From JALHNI01 sp965229305 (GTDB lineage: Bacteria; Acidobacteriota; Terriglobia; Bryobacterales; Bryobacteraceae), in NCBI GenBank assembly GCA_965229305.1, contig CBDDIZ010000036.1:234572-298571 (forward strand): a stretch of 64,000 bases of DNA, given 5' to 3'. Each line of letters opens with the position of its first letter. The first letter of the stretch is position 1. Below the pieces are notes generated by a model, which saw only the letters and a list, made by a program, of their open reading frames with translations, was not told the DNA's origin and ran no database searches. This document shows positions 45,696 through 55,251 of this stretch, in pieces. The position numbers and the translations under genes are program-made.

Positions 45696-45702
45696 CGCCG
45701 CT

Positions 45703-47115
45703 TTGACAGACATGATTTGGCCCGTCGCCATCTTTATGGCGATCTCCCTGTGTATCGGGCTCTACACCTACACCAAGGTTCGCGGCTCGAGCCAACAGTA
45801 CACCGTCGCCGGCAAGTCCATGCCGTTCCTCGTTATCGGCACCGCGCTCGCCGCGCAAGCCATCGACGGCAATGCCACGCTCGGCAACACTTCGCTCACC
45901 TTTTCCACCGGTTTCTGGGCCGGCGCGGCGATCCCCATCGGACTCGCCATCAGCCTCTTCATCGTCGGCCGCTTCCTCGCTGGTCCCCTGAACTCCATGG
46001 ACCTGATGACCCTGCCCGAGTTCTTCTACCGCCGCTACGGCCGCACTGCTGAAGCCCTCGCCAGCCTCCTCACCATCGTCTGCTTCATCGTCCTGGTCGC
46101 GGGCAACCTCTCCGCCGTCGGTTGGATCCTCTCCGTCGTCACCGGCTGGAATTACGGCGCTTGCCTCGCGCTCGGCACCTCAGTGATCTTTTTGTACACA
46201 ATCGCCGGCGGACTGCATGCCGCCATCTGGACAGACTTTTTCCAGATTCACGTCGCCATCGTCGGCTTCCTCGCCGCCGCCGTCTACGTCCTCGCGACCC
46301 GCGGTTGGGAAACCATCCAACATTCCTTACCCGCCGCCACGCTCAGCCTCACCCAACTCACCACGATCTCCGGCGGCGGACTCGCCAACTGGGCCAACAT
46401 CATCTCGCTCGCCTTCGGCAACGCCATGGCGCTCGACTTCATGGAACGCGTCTTCTCCGCCAAGTCGCCGTCCACCGCCCGCCGCGGCTGCTACTATGCC
46501 GGCGTGTGGACCCTCATCATCGGCTTTTGCGCCTCCCTCCTCGGTCTTGCCGCCATCGCCACCGTCGGCAAGGTCGACGACCCGCGCATGGTGCTCCCCG
46601 CCTTCGCCAGCCAATATCTCCCCTACTGGATCGCCGTCATGGTCTTCGTCGGCGTCCTCGGCGCGTCGATGTCGACGGCCAACGGCGCCATGCTCGTCAT
46701 CGCTGTCGTGATGGCGCGCAACGTCTGGCAACGCTGGACCTCCGCCCCCATCTCCGATAGCAAAATGCTCTTCCTCTCCCGCGCGCTCGCTCTGCCGACC
46801 GCGCTCGCCGCCGGCCTCATCGCTTACCTGCGCCCCGAACCCGGACTGCTCCTGGTCGTCGCCTTCGACATCGTCTTTGCCGGCTGCGTGATCCCGCTTT
46901 TCCTGGGCGTCTATTGGGCGCGCGCCACCCAAGGCGCCGCGATTGCCAGCATCGTCACCGGCACGCTCGCCCGCGCCGTCTGTTACTTCGTCGTCCCCGC
47001 CCATCTCGCCGGGCTCGACACGCTGCTGCCCCCCGTGCTCAGCGCCATCGCCTTCGTCTCGGTGAGTCTCGCCGCCGCTCCGGCCGCCGACCCCGCCAAG
47101 GAACAACTTATATGA
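45703..47115 (+). CDS. Sodium:solute symporter (SSF family)
   Basis: 470 residues, TTG start, about 13 hydrophobic helices. SSF features: the opening YTVAGKSMPFLVIGTALAAQ, the A-x-x-I-D-G-N-A-T helix 1 sodium site, and NAMALDFMERVFSAKSP with the conserved R after helix 6. Further on come GVLGASMSTANGAMLVIAVV and the FAGCVIPLFLGVYWAR helix. SSF members move urea (DUR3), sugars, amino acids or organic acids with sodium. The genes downstream process guanidine/urea-type compounds, which makes a small nitrogen compound the likely substrate; this is inference. Stop overlaps the propeller start as ATGA. Confidence 0.88.
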   Translation: MTDMIWPVAIFMAISLCIGLYTYTKVRGSSQQYTVAGKSMPFLVIGTALAAQAIDGNATLGNTSLTFSTGFWAGAAIPIGLAISLFIVGRFLAGPLNSMDLMTLPEFFYRRYGRTAEALASLLTIVCFIVLVAGNLSAVGWILSVVTGWNYGACLALGTSVIFLYTIAGGLHAAIWTDFFQIHVAIVGFLAAAVYVLATRGWETIQHSLPAATLSLTQLTTISGGGLANWANIISLAFGNAMALDFMERVFSAKSPSTARRGCYYAGVWTLIIGFCASLLGLAAIATVGKVDDPRMVLPAFASQYLPYWIAVMVFVGVLGASMSTANGAMLVIAVVMARNVWQRWTSAPISDSKMLFLSRALALPTALAAGLIAYLRPEPGLLLVVAFDIVFAGCVIPLFLGVYWARATQGAAIASIVTGTLARAVCYFVVPAHLAGLDTLLPPVLSAIAFVSVSLAAAPAADPAKEQLI

Positions 47116-48110
47116 AGCACCTGCTTGCTCTCGTCTGCCTCGCTGCCTTTGCGCAGGAGGCTCCCCCACCCGGCGCCCCGCCCAAGGGCCGGCCGCCCCG
47201 TCCGACGCGCCCCGGCATCAAAGAAGTCCAGAAGCCGATGGACGTGCTGAAGCCCGAAGCGACCTTTTCCGTCCCCGGCGTCCCTGACTGGACTACGTCC
47301 TCGCCCAACGCCGTCTGGGTCTCCAATGGCCCCAAGGACTCCATCTCCAAGCTCGACGCCAAAACCAACACCGTCACCGAAACGGTCACCGTCGGCAAGC
47401 GTCCCTGCAGTGGCATCGCTTATGGCTTCGGCAGCCTCTGGGTCCCCAACTGCGGCGATAAGACGGTCTCCCGTGTCGACGCCAAAACCGCCAAAGTGAT
47501 CGCCACCATCCCGGTCGGCCCGGCCAATTCCGAAGGCGGCATCGCCTGTTCGAAGGACGCAGTCTGGCTGCCCACCGGTGCCGGCGACAAAGTCGCCCGC
47601 ATCAACCCCAAAACCAATCAAGTCGTCGCCGAAGTGCCCGTCCCCGAAGGCTCCCACACCGCCGACTTCGGCGAAGGCGCCGTCTGGGTCACCAACAGCA
47701 AAGGCAAAGTCGTCACCCGCATTGACCCCAAAACCAACAAGGTCACCGACACCATCGAGGTCGGCCCTCAGCCCCGCTTCCTCACCGTCGGCGAAGGATA
47801 CGTCTGGACCCTGAACCAAGGCGACGGCACCGTCTCCAAAATCGACCCCAAAACCCGCAAGACCATCGCCACGATCCAGGTCGGCATTCCCGGCACCGGC
47901 GGCGAGATCTCCGCGGGCGGCGGCGCCGTCTGGGTCACCGTCTTCCAGATCCCGCTCACCCGGATCGACGCCAAAACGGACAAGGTCACTCAGCAGTTCG
48001 CCGGTCCCGGCGGCGACGCTGTCCTCTTTGCGCACGGCGCCGTCTGGCTCTCGAACCTCCGTCAGCAGAATGTATGGCGGCTCGCCCCCCCCAAGATTAC
48101 CGGACAATAA
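47112..48110 (+). CDS. Secreted YncE/Vgb-like beta-propeller, symporter-linked paralogue
   Basis: 332 residues with a signal peptide (LLALVCLAAFAQ), a Pro-rich linker (PPPGAPPKGRPPRPTRP) and seven repeats with I-D-P-K-T-x-K-V and GSLWVPN/GAVWV strands. It is clearly homologous to the product at 40675-41697: the same order, the shared FGSVWVPNC/FGSLWVPNC block and similar endings. Start overlaps the symporter stop (ATGA), so the two are co-translated; the next gene starts 10 bp after its stop. A periplasmic partner for the symporter, for example a binding or gating protein, is the inference. Confidence 0.85.
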   Translation: MKHLLALVCLAAFAQEAPPPGAPPKGRPPRPTRPGIKEVQKPMDVLKPEATFSVPGVPDWTTSSPNAVWVSNGPKDSISKLDAKTNTVTETVTVGKRPCSGIAYGFGSLWVPNCGDKTVSRVDAKTAKVIATIPVGPANSEGGIACSKDAVWLPTGAGDKVARINPKTNQVVAEVPVPEGSHTADFGEGAVWVTNSKGKVVTRIDPKTNKVTDTIEVGPQPRFLTVGEGYVWTLNQGDGTVSKIDPKTRKTIATIQVGIPGTGGEISAGGGAVWVTVFQIPLTRIDAKTDKVTQQFAGPGGDAVLFAHGAVWLSNLRQQNVWRLAPPKITGQ

Positions 48111-48120
48111 CCATAGACCT

Positions 48121-48834
48121 ATGAACGAAACCATCCTCTGGGAAGAGGAACTGCGCGGCGGCCAGACCTGGTCCCACGTCCTCGATCGCGGCATGGCCAT
48201 CCGTTTCACGGACCTCCAGGGCGGCGCCAACGTCAGTTGCCTCTTCTACAACCCGAAAGACCCCGGCGAACGCTACAACATGCCGGATACCCTGAAGGCC
48301 CAGCACATCGCCCGCCTCACCGCCGGCTTCGTCGTTTATTCCGACATGGGCCGCATCCTTTGCTCGATGACGCACGACACCGTAGGCTGGCATGACCCCA
48401 TCGGCGGCACCCTCACCGCCGCGCACATCGCCGCCAAGTACGGCGAGAAGTCCTATCAGCAGTTCCGCAACGACTGGACTCAGGGCTCCCGCGAACACCT
48501 CATCCTCGAACTGGCCAAGTATTCGCTCGGCGCGCGCGACCTCACTCCCACCCTCAACCTCTTCAGCAAGGTTCAAGTGGATCTGTCGGGAAAAATGACC
48601 TACATCCCCGGCAACTCTCAACCCGGTGACTCGGTGGAACTCCGCGCCGAAATGCCCGTCCTCATTCTGCTCTCGGCCAATCACCACCCGCTCGAGCCCG
48701 GCGGCGACTACGCGCCTAAGCCGGTCAAGCTCACCGTCAAGAGCGTTCCTCTCCCCGGCGCCGACGACCCCTGCCGCGTCTCCCGCCCCGAAAACGGCCG
48801 CGGCTTTATCCTCACCGAAAGGTACTGCGCATGA
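48121..48834 (+). CDS. DUF1989 protein, larger subunit (UAAP1 type; likely carboxyguanidine deiminase complex)
   Basis: 237 residues, urea-amidolyase-associated protein 1 type of DUF1989. Visible: FTDLQGGANVSCLFYNPKDP, LCSMTHDTVGWHDPIGG and the ending ANHHPLEPGGDYAPKPVKL. DUF1989 pairs were formerly linked to urea amidolyase, but recent work assigns them as carboxyguanidine deiminase (CgdAB), releasing ammonia from carboxyguanidine to give allophanate. This subunit lacks the C-terminal cysteines of its partner and may be the non-catalytic one. Stop overlaps the next start as ATGA. Confidence 0.85.
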   Translation: MNETILWEEELRGGQTWSHVLDRGMAIRFTDLQGGANVSCLFYNPKDPGERYNMPDTLKAQHIARLTAGFVVYSDMGRILCSMTHDTVGWHDPIGGTLTAAHIAAKYGEKSYQQFRNDWTQGSREHLILELAKYSLGARDLTPTLNLFSKVQVDLSGKMTYIPGNSQPGDSVELRAEMPVLILLSANHHPLEPGGDYAPKPVKLTVKSVPLPGADDPCRVSRPENGRGFILTERYCA

Positions 48835-49427
48835 GTTACGAAGTCACCGTCCTCGCCGGCGACGGCTGGGCCGAAGTCGTCAAGAAAGGCCAGCACCTCC
48901 GCATCGTCGACCTCGAGGGCAATCAGGCCGTCGATACGCTCTTCTACAACGCCCACGACCACAGCGACCATTACTCCGCCGTTAACACCATCGCCACCCA
49001 GGGCAACATCTACCTCACCACCGGCTCGAAGCTCCTCTCCGCTTCCGGCAACGTCCTGATGACCATCGTCGACGACACCTGCGGCCGCCACGATACCCTG
49101 GGCGGCGCCTGTTCCCAGGAGAGCAACATGGTGCGCTACGACATCGGCAAACGTTACATGCACGCCTGCCGGCAAACGTTTCTCAAGTACGGCTTGCAAC
49201 ACGGTCTCGAGAAAAGAGATCTCTCCCACAACGTGAACTTCTTCATGAACGTTCCGGTCACCCCTGAAGGCAAACTCACCTTCGAGGACGGCATTTCGGA
49301 GCCCGGCAAGTACGTTGAGCTGCAAGCCGAAATGGACACGCTCGTCGTCATTTCCAACTGCCCACAGCTCAACAACCCCTGCAATGCCTACAATCCAACT
49401 CCCGTAAAACTAATGATTTGGGGATAA
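48831..49427 (+). CDS. DUF1989 protein, smaller catalytic-type subunit (UAAP2 type; likely carboxyguanidine deiminase)
   Basis: 198 residues, the UAAP2 length. LEGNQAVDTLFYNAHDHSD, DDTCGRHDTLGGACSQ (likely metal-binding His/Asp/Cys) and the ending ISNCPQLNNPCNAYNPTPVK with the conserved Cys expected for deiminase chemistry. It overlaps the larger subunit by 4 bases, and the carboxylase ATG follows directly on its stop, so equal translation of the heteromer is expected. Reaction assigned by family knowledge, not by sequence alone. Confidence 0.88.
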   Translation: MSYEVTVLAGDGWAEVVKKGQHLRIVDLEGNQAVDTLFYNAHDHSDHYSAVNTIATQGNIYLTTGSKLLSASGNVLMTIVDDTCGRHDTLGGACSQESNMVRYDIGKRYMHACRQTFLKYGLQHGLEKRDLSHNVNFFMNVPVTPEGKLTFEDGISEPGKYVELQAEMDTLVVISNCPQLNNPCNAYNPTPVKLMIWG

Positions 49428-52400
49428 ATGTTCAACAAAGTTCTGATTGCGAATCGCGGCGCCATCGCCTGCCGCATCATTCGTACCCTCCGCCGCCTCG
49501 GCATCCAAAGCGTCGCTGTCTACTCCGACGCGGACCAGCATTCGCTGCACGTCCGCCAGGCCGATGAAGCCGTCTCGCTCGGCGCCATCCGCGGCTACCT
49601 CGATGTCGACGCCGTCCTCGATGCGGCGCGCCGCACCGGCGCCCAAGCCATCCATCCCGGCTACGGCTTCCTGAGCGAGAACGCCGACTTCGCCGAAGCT
49701 TGCGAACGCGCCGGCCTCGCCTTCATCGGACCCACCGCGCAACAGATGCGCGACTTCGGCCTCAAGCACCGCGCCCGCGAACTCGCCGAAGCCAACGGCG
49801 TTCCTCTGCTTCCCGGCACCGGACTGCTCAGTTCCGCCCGCGATGCCCTCGCCGTCGGCCTCCCGCTCATGCTCAAGTCCACCGCCGGCGGCGGCGGCAT
49901 CGGCATGCGGCTTTGCCGCACCGCCGACGAACTCGAAGAAGCCTTCGCCGCCGTCCAGCGACTCAGCAGTGCCAGCTTCAAGGACTCCGGCGTCTTTGCC
50001 GAACGCTTCGTCGAGCGCGCCCGCCACATCGAAGTCCAGATCTTTGGCGATGGCCAGGGTCAAGTGGTCGCCCTCGGCGAACGCGATTGCTCCGCCCAGC
50101 GCCGCAACCAGAAAGTCATCGAAGAGACCCCCGCGCCCGGTCTTTCCGATGCCTCCCGCCAGGCCCTCTTCGCTGCCGCCGTCCGCCTCGGGCAGGCTGT
50201 TCAATACCGCAACGCCGGTACGGTCGAGTTCATCTACGATAGCGACCGTGAGGAATTCTACTTCCTTGAAGTGAACACCCGCCTGCAGGTCGAACACGGC
50301 GTCACCGAAGAGGTCACCGGCGTGGACCTCGTCGAATGGATGGTCCGCCTCGCCGCCGGCGAGAATCCCATCCGTCCCGTCGCGCCTTCCGGCGCCTCCC
50401 TCCAGGTGCGCATCTATGCCGAGTCCCCCCTCAAGGACTTCGCCCCGAGCCCCGGCCTGCTCACTCACGTCCACTGGCCCCCGGACGTCCGCGTTGAGAC
50501 CTGGGCCGAGCCCGGCACCGAAGTCCCGCCCTACTACGACCCCCTCATCGCCAAACTGATCGTCTACGCCCCCACGCGCGAAGAAGCCGTCTCCAAGCTC
50601 TCCACCGCTCTCGCCGCCACCACGCTCGCTGGCAGCGAAACCAATCTAGAGTACCTCGCCGCCGTCGTCGCGAGCGACACCTTCAAAGCCGGTGGCTTCC
50701 CCACCGCTTTCCTCAAGACCTTCGATTACACCCCGCGCGCCATCGAAGTCATCGAGCCCGGCACCCAGTCCACCGTGCAGGACGTCCCTGGCCGCCTCGG
50801 CTACTGGCACGTCGGCGTTCCACCTTCGGGCCCCATGGACGACCTCTCCTTCCGTCTCGCCAACGAGATGGTCGGCAATCCCGCCGATGCCGCTGGCCTC
50901 GAACTCACCCTCATCGGCCCCACCCTCAAGTTCCACCACGACGCCGTCATCGCCCTCTCCGGCGCCGACATGGGCGTCCCCCGCTGGAAGCCCATCAACG
51001 TCAAGGCCGGCGACATCCTCCGCCTCGGACCCGTCCATGGACCCGGCGCCCGCGCCTACCTCGCCGTCCGTGGCGGCATCGACGTTCCGCCCTACCTCGG
51101 CTCCAAGTCCACCTTCATCCTTGGCAAGTTCGGCGGACGCTTCCTCCGCACCGGCGACCTGCTCCGCTTCGGCAACGAGGACGCCCTCGAGCCGCAGCCC
51201 TGCGCTCATCCGCCCGCCTACACCAACCATTGGCAAATCGGCGTTACCTACGGCCCCCACGGCGCCCCCGACTTTTTCACCGACGAAGACATCGAAACCT
51301 TCTTCGCCACCGACTATCGCGTCCATTACAACTCGGACCGCACCGGCGTTCGCCTCATCGGCCCCAAGCCCAAGTGGGCCCGCCCCGACGGCGGCGAAGC
51401 CGGCCTCCACCCCTCCAACATCCACGACAACGCTTACGCCGTGGGCACCGTCGACTTCACCGGCGACATGCCCATCATCCTCGGCCCCGATGGCCCCAGT
51501 TGCGGCGGCTTCGTCTGTCCAGCCACCATCGTCGCCGCCGAGCGCTGGAAGATGGGCCAGTTGAAAGCCGGCGACACCATCCGCTTCATCCGCGTAAACG
51601 ACGAACCGGCCATCCTCCAGAAATCGCCCGGCGTCGTCATTCGCGCCGATGGCGATCGCAACCTCCTCGTCGAATTCGGCGCCAACAAACTCGACTTTGA
51701 GCTCTCGCTTAAGGCCCATTCGCTCCGACAGCAACTCCGGCACCCCGGCATCATCGACCTCACTCCCGGCATCCGCTCGCTGCAGATCCACTACGACACC
51801 GGCAAGCTCCGCCGCGAAGAGCTCTTCGAGATGATCGAGGCCGCCCAGGCCCACACCATCGAAACGATGCCGTCGCGCACCGTGCACCTGCCGCTCTCCT
51901 GGGACGACCCCTCCACGCGCGACGCCATCCAGCGCTACATGCAAGGCGTTCGCGCCGACGCGCCCTGGTGCCCCTGGAACATCGAATTCATCCGCCGCAT
52001 CAATGGACTCGGCTCCGTCGACGACGTCTACCGCACCGTCTACAACGCCAGTTGGCTCACCCTCGCCCTGGGCGACGTCTACCTCGGCGCGCCCGTCGCC
52101 ACTCCGGTGGACCCGCGCCATCGCCTCGTCACCACCAAGTACAACCCTGCCCGCACGTGGACCCCGGAGAACGCCGTCGGCATCGGCGGCGCCTACATGT
52201 GCGTCTACGGCATGGAAGGTCCCGGCGGCTACCAGTTCGTCGGCCGGACCACCCAAATGTGGAACACCTACCGCGAGCCCCAACCCTGGCTGCTCGAGTT
52301 CTTCGACCGCATCCAGTTCTACCCCGTCAGCGCCCAGGAACTCCTCGAACTCCGGGCCGACCCCTCGTTCGCCCCCCGCATCGAGCCCGGCACCTTCAGC

Positions 52401-52779
52401 CTGCCCGGCCACCGGAAGTTCCTCGCCTCCATCGAGCCGGAAGCCGGCCGCCTACCAGGCCATGCGCGAACAGGCCTTCCGCGAAGAGCGCGACCGCTGG
52501 GGCGAGTACATCCCCCCGGAGCTCGACGACGCCCCGCCGCCCTCGGACGATTCCCTGCCCGAAGGCTGCACCGCCGTCCGTTCCCCCATCGCCGCCAGCG
52601 TTTGGAACGTCGCCCTCGAACCCGGCCAGCGCGCCGGCCTCGGCGACCGCGTCATCATTCTGGAAGCCATGAAAATGGAAGTCGCCGTCATGGCCCCGGT
52701 CGCCGGCGAAGTCGTCGAAATCCGCTGCGCCCCTGGCGCCCTCGTCCAGCCCGGTCAGATCCTGGCGGTGGTCAAGTGA
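49428..52779 (+). pseudogene. Biotin-dependent guanidine/urea carboxylase, frameshifted before the biotinyl domain
   Basis: Multi-domain carboxylase of about 1116 residues once the shift is corrected. Biotin carboxylase at the N-terminus (LIANRGAIACRIIRTLRRLG, KSTAGGGGIGMRLC, EVNTRLQVEHGVTEEVTG), then the KipA and KipI-like carboxyltransferase halves (EPGTQSTVQDVPGRLGYWHV; VEFGANKLDFELSLKAHS). The C-terminal biotinyl domain has EAMKMEV with the biotinylated Lys codon at 52672. The frame changes by one base at the GG of GCCGGCC (52446-52447): removing one G gives EPEAAAYQAMREQAF as in relatives. As written the first frame continues into junk and the biotinyl domain is lost. Next to a DUF1989 pair, guanidine is the likelier substrate than urea. 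Confidence 0.88.
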
Positions 52780-54365
52780 AACAGCCACCGGTCTGGATCA
52801 CGGAAATCACCCCGCCGCCCGCCAAGGACGGCCCGCTGAAGGGACTCACCTTCGCCATCAAGGACAACATCGACTACGCCGGCGTGCCCACCACTGCCGG
52901 CTGTCCCGCCTACGCTTACACGCCCGCCGCCTCCGCCCACGTCGTCGCCCAACTCACCGGCGCCGGCGCGGTCGCCCTCGGCAAAACCAACCTCGACCAG
53001 TTCGCCACCGGACTCGTCGGCGTCCGTTCCCCCTACGGCGCCTGCTCCAGCATTTTCCACCAGGAATACGTCTCCGGCGGCTCCAGTTCCGGTTCCGCCG
53101 TCGCCGTCGCGAACCAAGAGGTCGACTTCTCCCTCGGCACCGATACCGCCGGCTCCGGACGTGTCCCCGCCGCCTTCAACAACCTGATCGGCCTCAAGCC
53201 CACCCGCGGCGTCCTCTCGATGACCGGCGTCGTCCCCGCCTGCCGCAGTCTCGACACCGTCTCCATCTTCACCCGCGAGCTCGACCTCGCCGCTCGCGTC
53301 TTCGACGTCGCCGCCCACTACGACCCCGCCGATTGGTCCGCCCGCCCCATGGTCGACGCTCCCGCGCCCTGGGCCACCACCGGCGCCTTCCGCTTCGGCG
53401 TCCCCCGTGCGGACCAGCTTCAATTCTTCGGCGACACCGAAGCGCAGAAGCTCTACGACGCCGCCATCGCCAAGCTCGAGTCCCAAGGCGGCACCCGCGT
53501 CGAAATCGACTATGCCCCCTTCCGCGACGCCGCCGCCCTGCTTTACCAGGGCCCCTGGGTCGCCGAACGTCTCGCCGCCGTGGAAGAGTTCATCCACCTG
53601 AAAGGCGACCAGATGCACCCGGTCGTCCGCAGCATCATCAACGGCGCCACCAAGTACACCGCCGTCGATAGCTATCGCGCCCTCTACAAGCTCCACGAGC
53701 TCAAGCGCGCCGCCGAAGCCGAGTGGCGCAAGATGGACGTCCTGTTCCTGCCCACCACCGGCACCATCTACAAGATTGCCGACGTCGACGCCGACCCCAT
53801 CCGCCTCAACACCAACCTCGGCTACTACACTAACTTCGTCAACCTCTTCGACCTCGCCGCGCTCGCCGTCCCCGCTGGCTTCCGCCCCAACGGACTCCCC
53901 TTCGGCGTCACCTTCATCGGACCCGCCTTCAGCGACCGGGCCCTGCTCGCCCTCGCCGCCGGCAAAACAAATAACACCGGCTGCATCCAGGTAGCCGTCG
54001 TCGGCGCCCACCTGACTGGCCAACCCCTCAACAGCCAACTGACCGAACGGGGCGCCCGCCTCGTGAAAACCTGCAAGACCGCAACCAACTACCGCCTCTA
54101 CGCCCTCGCCAACACCACGCCGCCCAAGCCGGGCCTCGTCCGCGAAGCAGGTTTCGCCGGCCCCGGCATCGAAGTCGAAGTCTGGTCGATGCCCACCACG
54201 GCCTTCGGCAGCTTCGTCGGCCTCATCCCCGCCCCGCTCGGCATTGGCAGCCTCGTTCTCGACGATGGCACCACCGTCAAAGGCTTCATCTGCGAGCCCG
54301 CCGGCTTAGAGGGCGCCACAGAAATTACATCCTACGGCGGCTGGCGCAAATACCTGTCAAAATGA
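52776..54365 (+). CDS. atzF: Allophanate hydrolase (AtzF/DUR2 type)
   Basis: 529 residues, GTG start overlapping the corrected carboxylase stop as GTGA. Amidase-signature domain with Lys29 (FAIKDNID), cis-Ser103 (SGGSSSGSA) and nucleophile Ser127 (GTDTAGSGRVPA); the spacing 74 and 98 residues from Lys matches AtzF. The C-terminal domain (about 405-529) is the allophanate-hydrolase-specific fold (RLYALANTTPPKPGLVREA, ITSYGGWRKYL) that handles the decarboxylation step. Converts allophanate to CO2 and ammonia. The N-terminus is shorter than in AtzF. Followed 7 bp later by an esterase gene. Confidence 0.92.
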   Translation: MKQPPVWITEITPPPAKDGPLKGLTFAIKDNIDYAGVPTTAGCPAYAYTPAASAHVVAQLTGAGAVALGKTNLDQFATGLVGVRSPYGACSSIFHQEYVSGGSSSGSAVAVANQEVDFSLGTDTAGSGRVPAAFNNLIGLKPTRGVLSMTGVVPACRSLDTVSIFTRELDLAARVFDVAAHYDPADWSARPMVDAPAPWATTGAFRFGVPRADQLQFFGDTEAQKLYDAAIAKLESQGGTRVEIDYAPFRDAAALLYQGPWVAERLAAVEEFIHLKGDQMHPVVRSIINGATKYTAVDSYRALYKLHELKRAAEAEWRKMDVLFLPTTGTIYKIADVDADPIRLNTNLGYYTNFVNLFDLAALAVPAGFRPNGLPFGVTFIGPAFSDRALLALAAGKTNNTGCIQVAVVGAHLTGQPLNSQLTERGARLVKTCKTATNYRLYALANTTPPKPGLVREAGFAGPGIEVEVWSMPTTAFGSFVGLIPAPLGIGSLVLDDGTTVKGFICEPAGLEGATEITSYGGWRKYLSK

Positions 54366-54372
54366 CAGGCGC

Positions 54373-55137
54373 ATGCGCCTCCTGCTCACCTTTTTGCTCG
54401 CTTCGTCCGCCTTCGCCGCCGTCGAAACTGGCTTTCTGAATCGCAAAGTCACCGTCGACGGCGAAGAGTATCGTTACGTCGTCTACCTGCCCCGCACGTA
54501 CACCAAGTCCGCCAAGCTTCCCGTGGTGCTTTTCCTTCACGGTGCCGGCGAACGTGGGCAGGACGGCTTGAAGCAATCCGCCGTCGGGCTCGGCCATGCC
54601 ATCCGCCTCTTCGACGATCGCTACCCCGCCATCGTCGTCATGCCCCAATGCCGCACCGACGATTGGTGGCCCACACCGAAGATGTCCAAGATGGCGCTTG
54701 CGGCCCTCGATAAATCACTCAAGGAATTCAAAGGCGACCCCGACCGCACCTACCTCACCGGCCTCTCCATGGGCGGCTACGGCTCCTGGGCCATCGCCAG
54801 TCGTGAGCCCCAGCGCTGGGCCGCCGTCGCCATCGTCTGCGGCGGGGTCAAAGTGCCGGAACGCCTCCAGCGCTTCGCTCAGCCCGGCGACAACGAAGGC
54901 AACCCCTACGAACGAGTCGCCCAGAAAGTCGCCAAGCTCCCCATCTGGCTCTTCCACGGCGGCGCGGACGCCACCGTCCCGCCCACCGAATCACGGAACA
55001 TGGTCGCCGCGCTCCAAGCCTTGGGCGTCACCGTTAAGTACACCGAGTACCCCGGCGTCGGCCATAACTCCTGGGACAAAGCCTACGCCGAGCCCGCGTT
55101 TCCCCAATGGCTCTTCGCCCAGAAGCGCACCAAATAA
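54373..55137 (+). CDS. Secreted esterase of the alpha/beta hydrolase fold (PHB-depolymerase/dienelactone-like)
   Basis: 254 residues. Signal peptide to about 15, then VYLPRTYTKSAKLPVVLFLHGAGERG, the nucleophile elbow TGLSMGGYGSW with Ser132, an acid in FHGGADATVPP and His in GVGHNSWD. These define the esterase/PHB-depolymerase-like group acting on polyesters, feruloyl or sugar esters. It lies 7 bp after the allophanate hydrolase and is probably on the same transcript, although its link to nitrogen metabolism is not clear. Confidence 0.85.
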   Translation: MRLLLTFLLASSAFAAVETGFLNRKVTVDGEEYRYVVYLPRTYTKSAKLPVVLFLHGAGERGQDGLKQSAVGLGHAIRLFDDRYPAIVVMPQCRTDDWWPTPKMSKMALAALDKSLKEFKGDPDRTYLTGLSMGGYGSWAIASREPQRWAAVAIVCGGVKVPERLQRFAQPGDNEGNPYERVAQKVAKLPIWLFHGGADATVPPTESRNMVAALQALGVTVKYTEYPGVGHNSWDKAYAEPAFPQWLFAQKRTK

Positions 55138-55162
55138 CGCCCCTTTGCTAGACTCGAAACTT

Positions 55163-55249
55163 GGGGCTGTGGCGAAATTGGCAGACGCAACAGATTTAGG
55201 TTCTGTCGTTCGAAAGGACGTAAGGGTTCGACCCCCTTCAGCCCCACCA
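55163..55249 (+). tRNA. tRNA-Leu (UAG)
   Basis: 87 bases with encoded CCA. Acceptor stem GGGGCTG / CAGCCCC, D-loop containing TTGGCAGACG, anticodon stem ACAGA / TCTGT around loop TTTAGGT (anticodon TAG), a long variable arm CGTTCGAAAGGACG typical of leucine tRNAs, and T-loop GGTTCGACCCC. Stands in the gap between the esterase and ahpD. Confidence 0.96.
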
Positions 55250-55251
55250 CT

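Larger units (their letters stand above)
45388..45702. other. Shared divergent control region of the receptor and symporter operons
   Basis: 315 bp without a gene between two divergent operons. It contains an 8-bp hairpin near the receptor start, a -10/-35-like pair with an internal dyad facing the symporter, and a GAGGG...CCCTC stem near 45503-45526. A small upstream frame at 45562 is not supported as a gene. No known guanidine riboswitch class could be matched with confidence. Confidence 0.6.

Noticed and set aside
50646..52412. Long open frame antisense to the carboxylase
   Set aside because: Gly/Ala/Asp/Val-rich sequence without domains; the plus strand encodes conserved carboxyltransferase domains.
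52440..52450. Programmed frameshift in the carboxylase
   Set aside because: No slippery heptamer, no RF2-like stop context and no downstream pseudoknot noticed; a mutation or sequence error is simpler.
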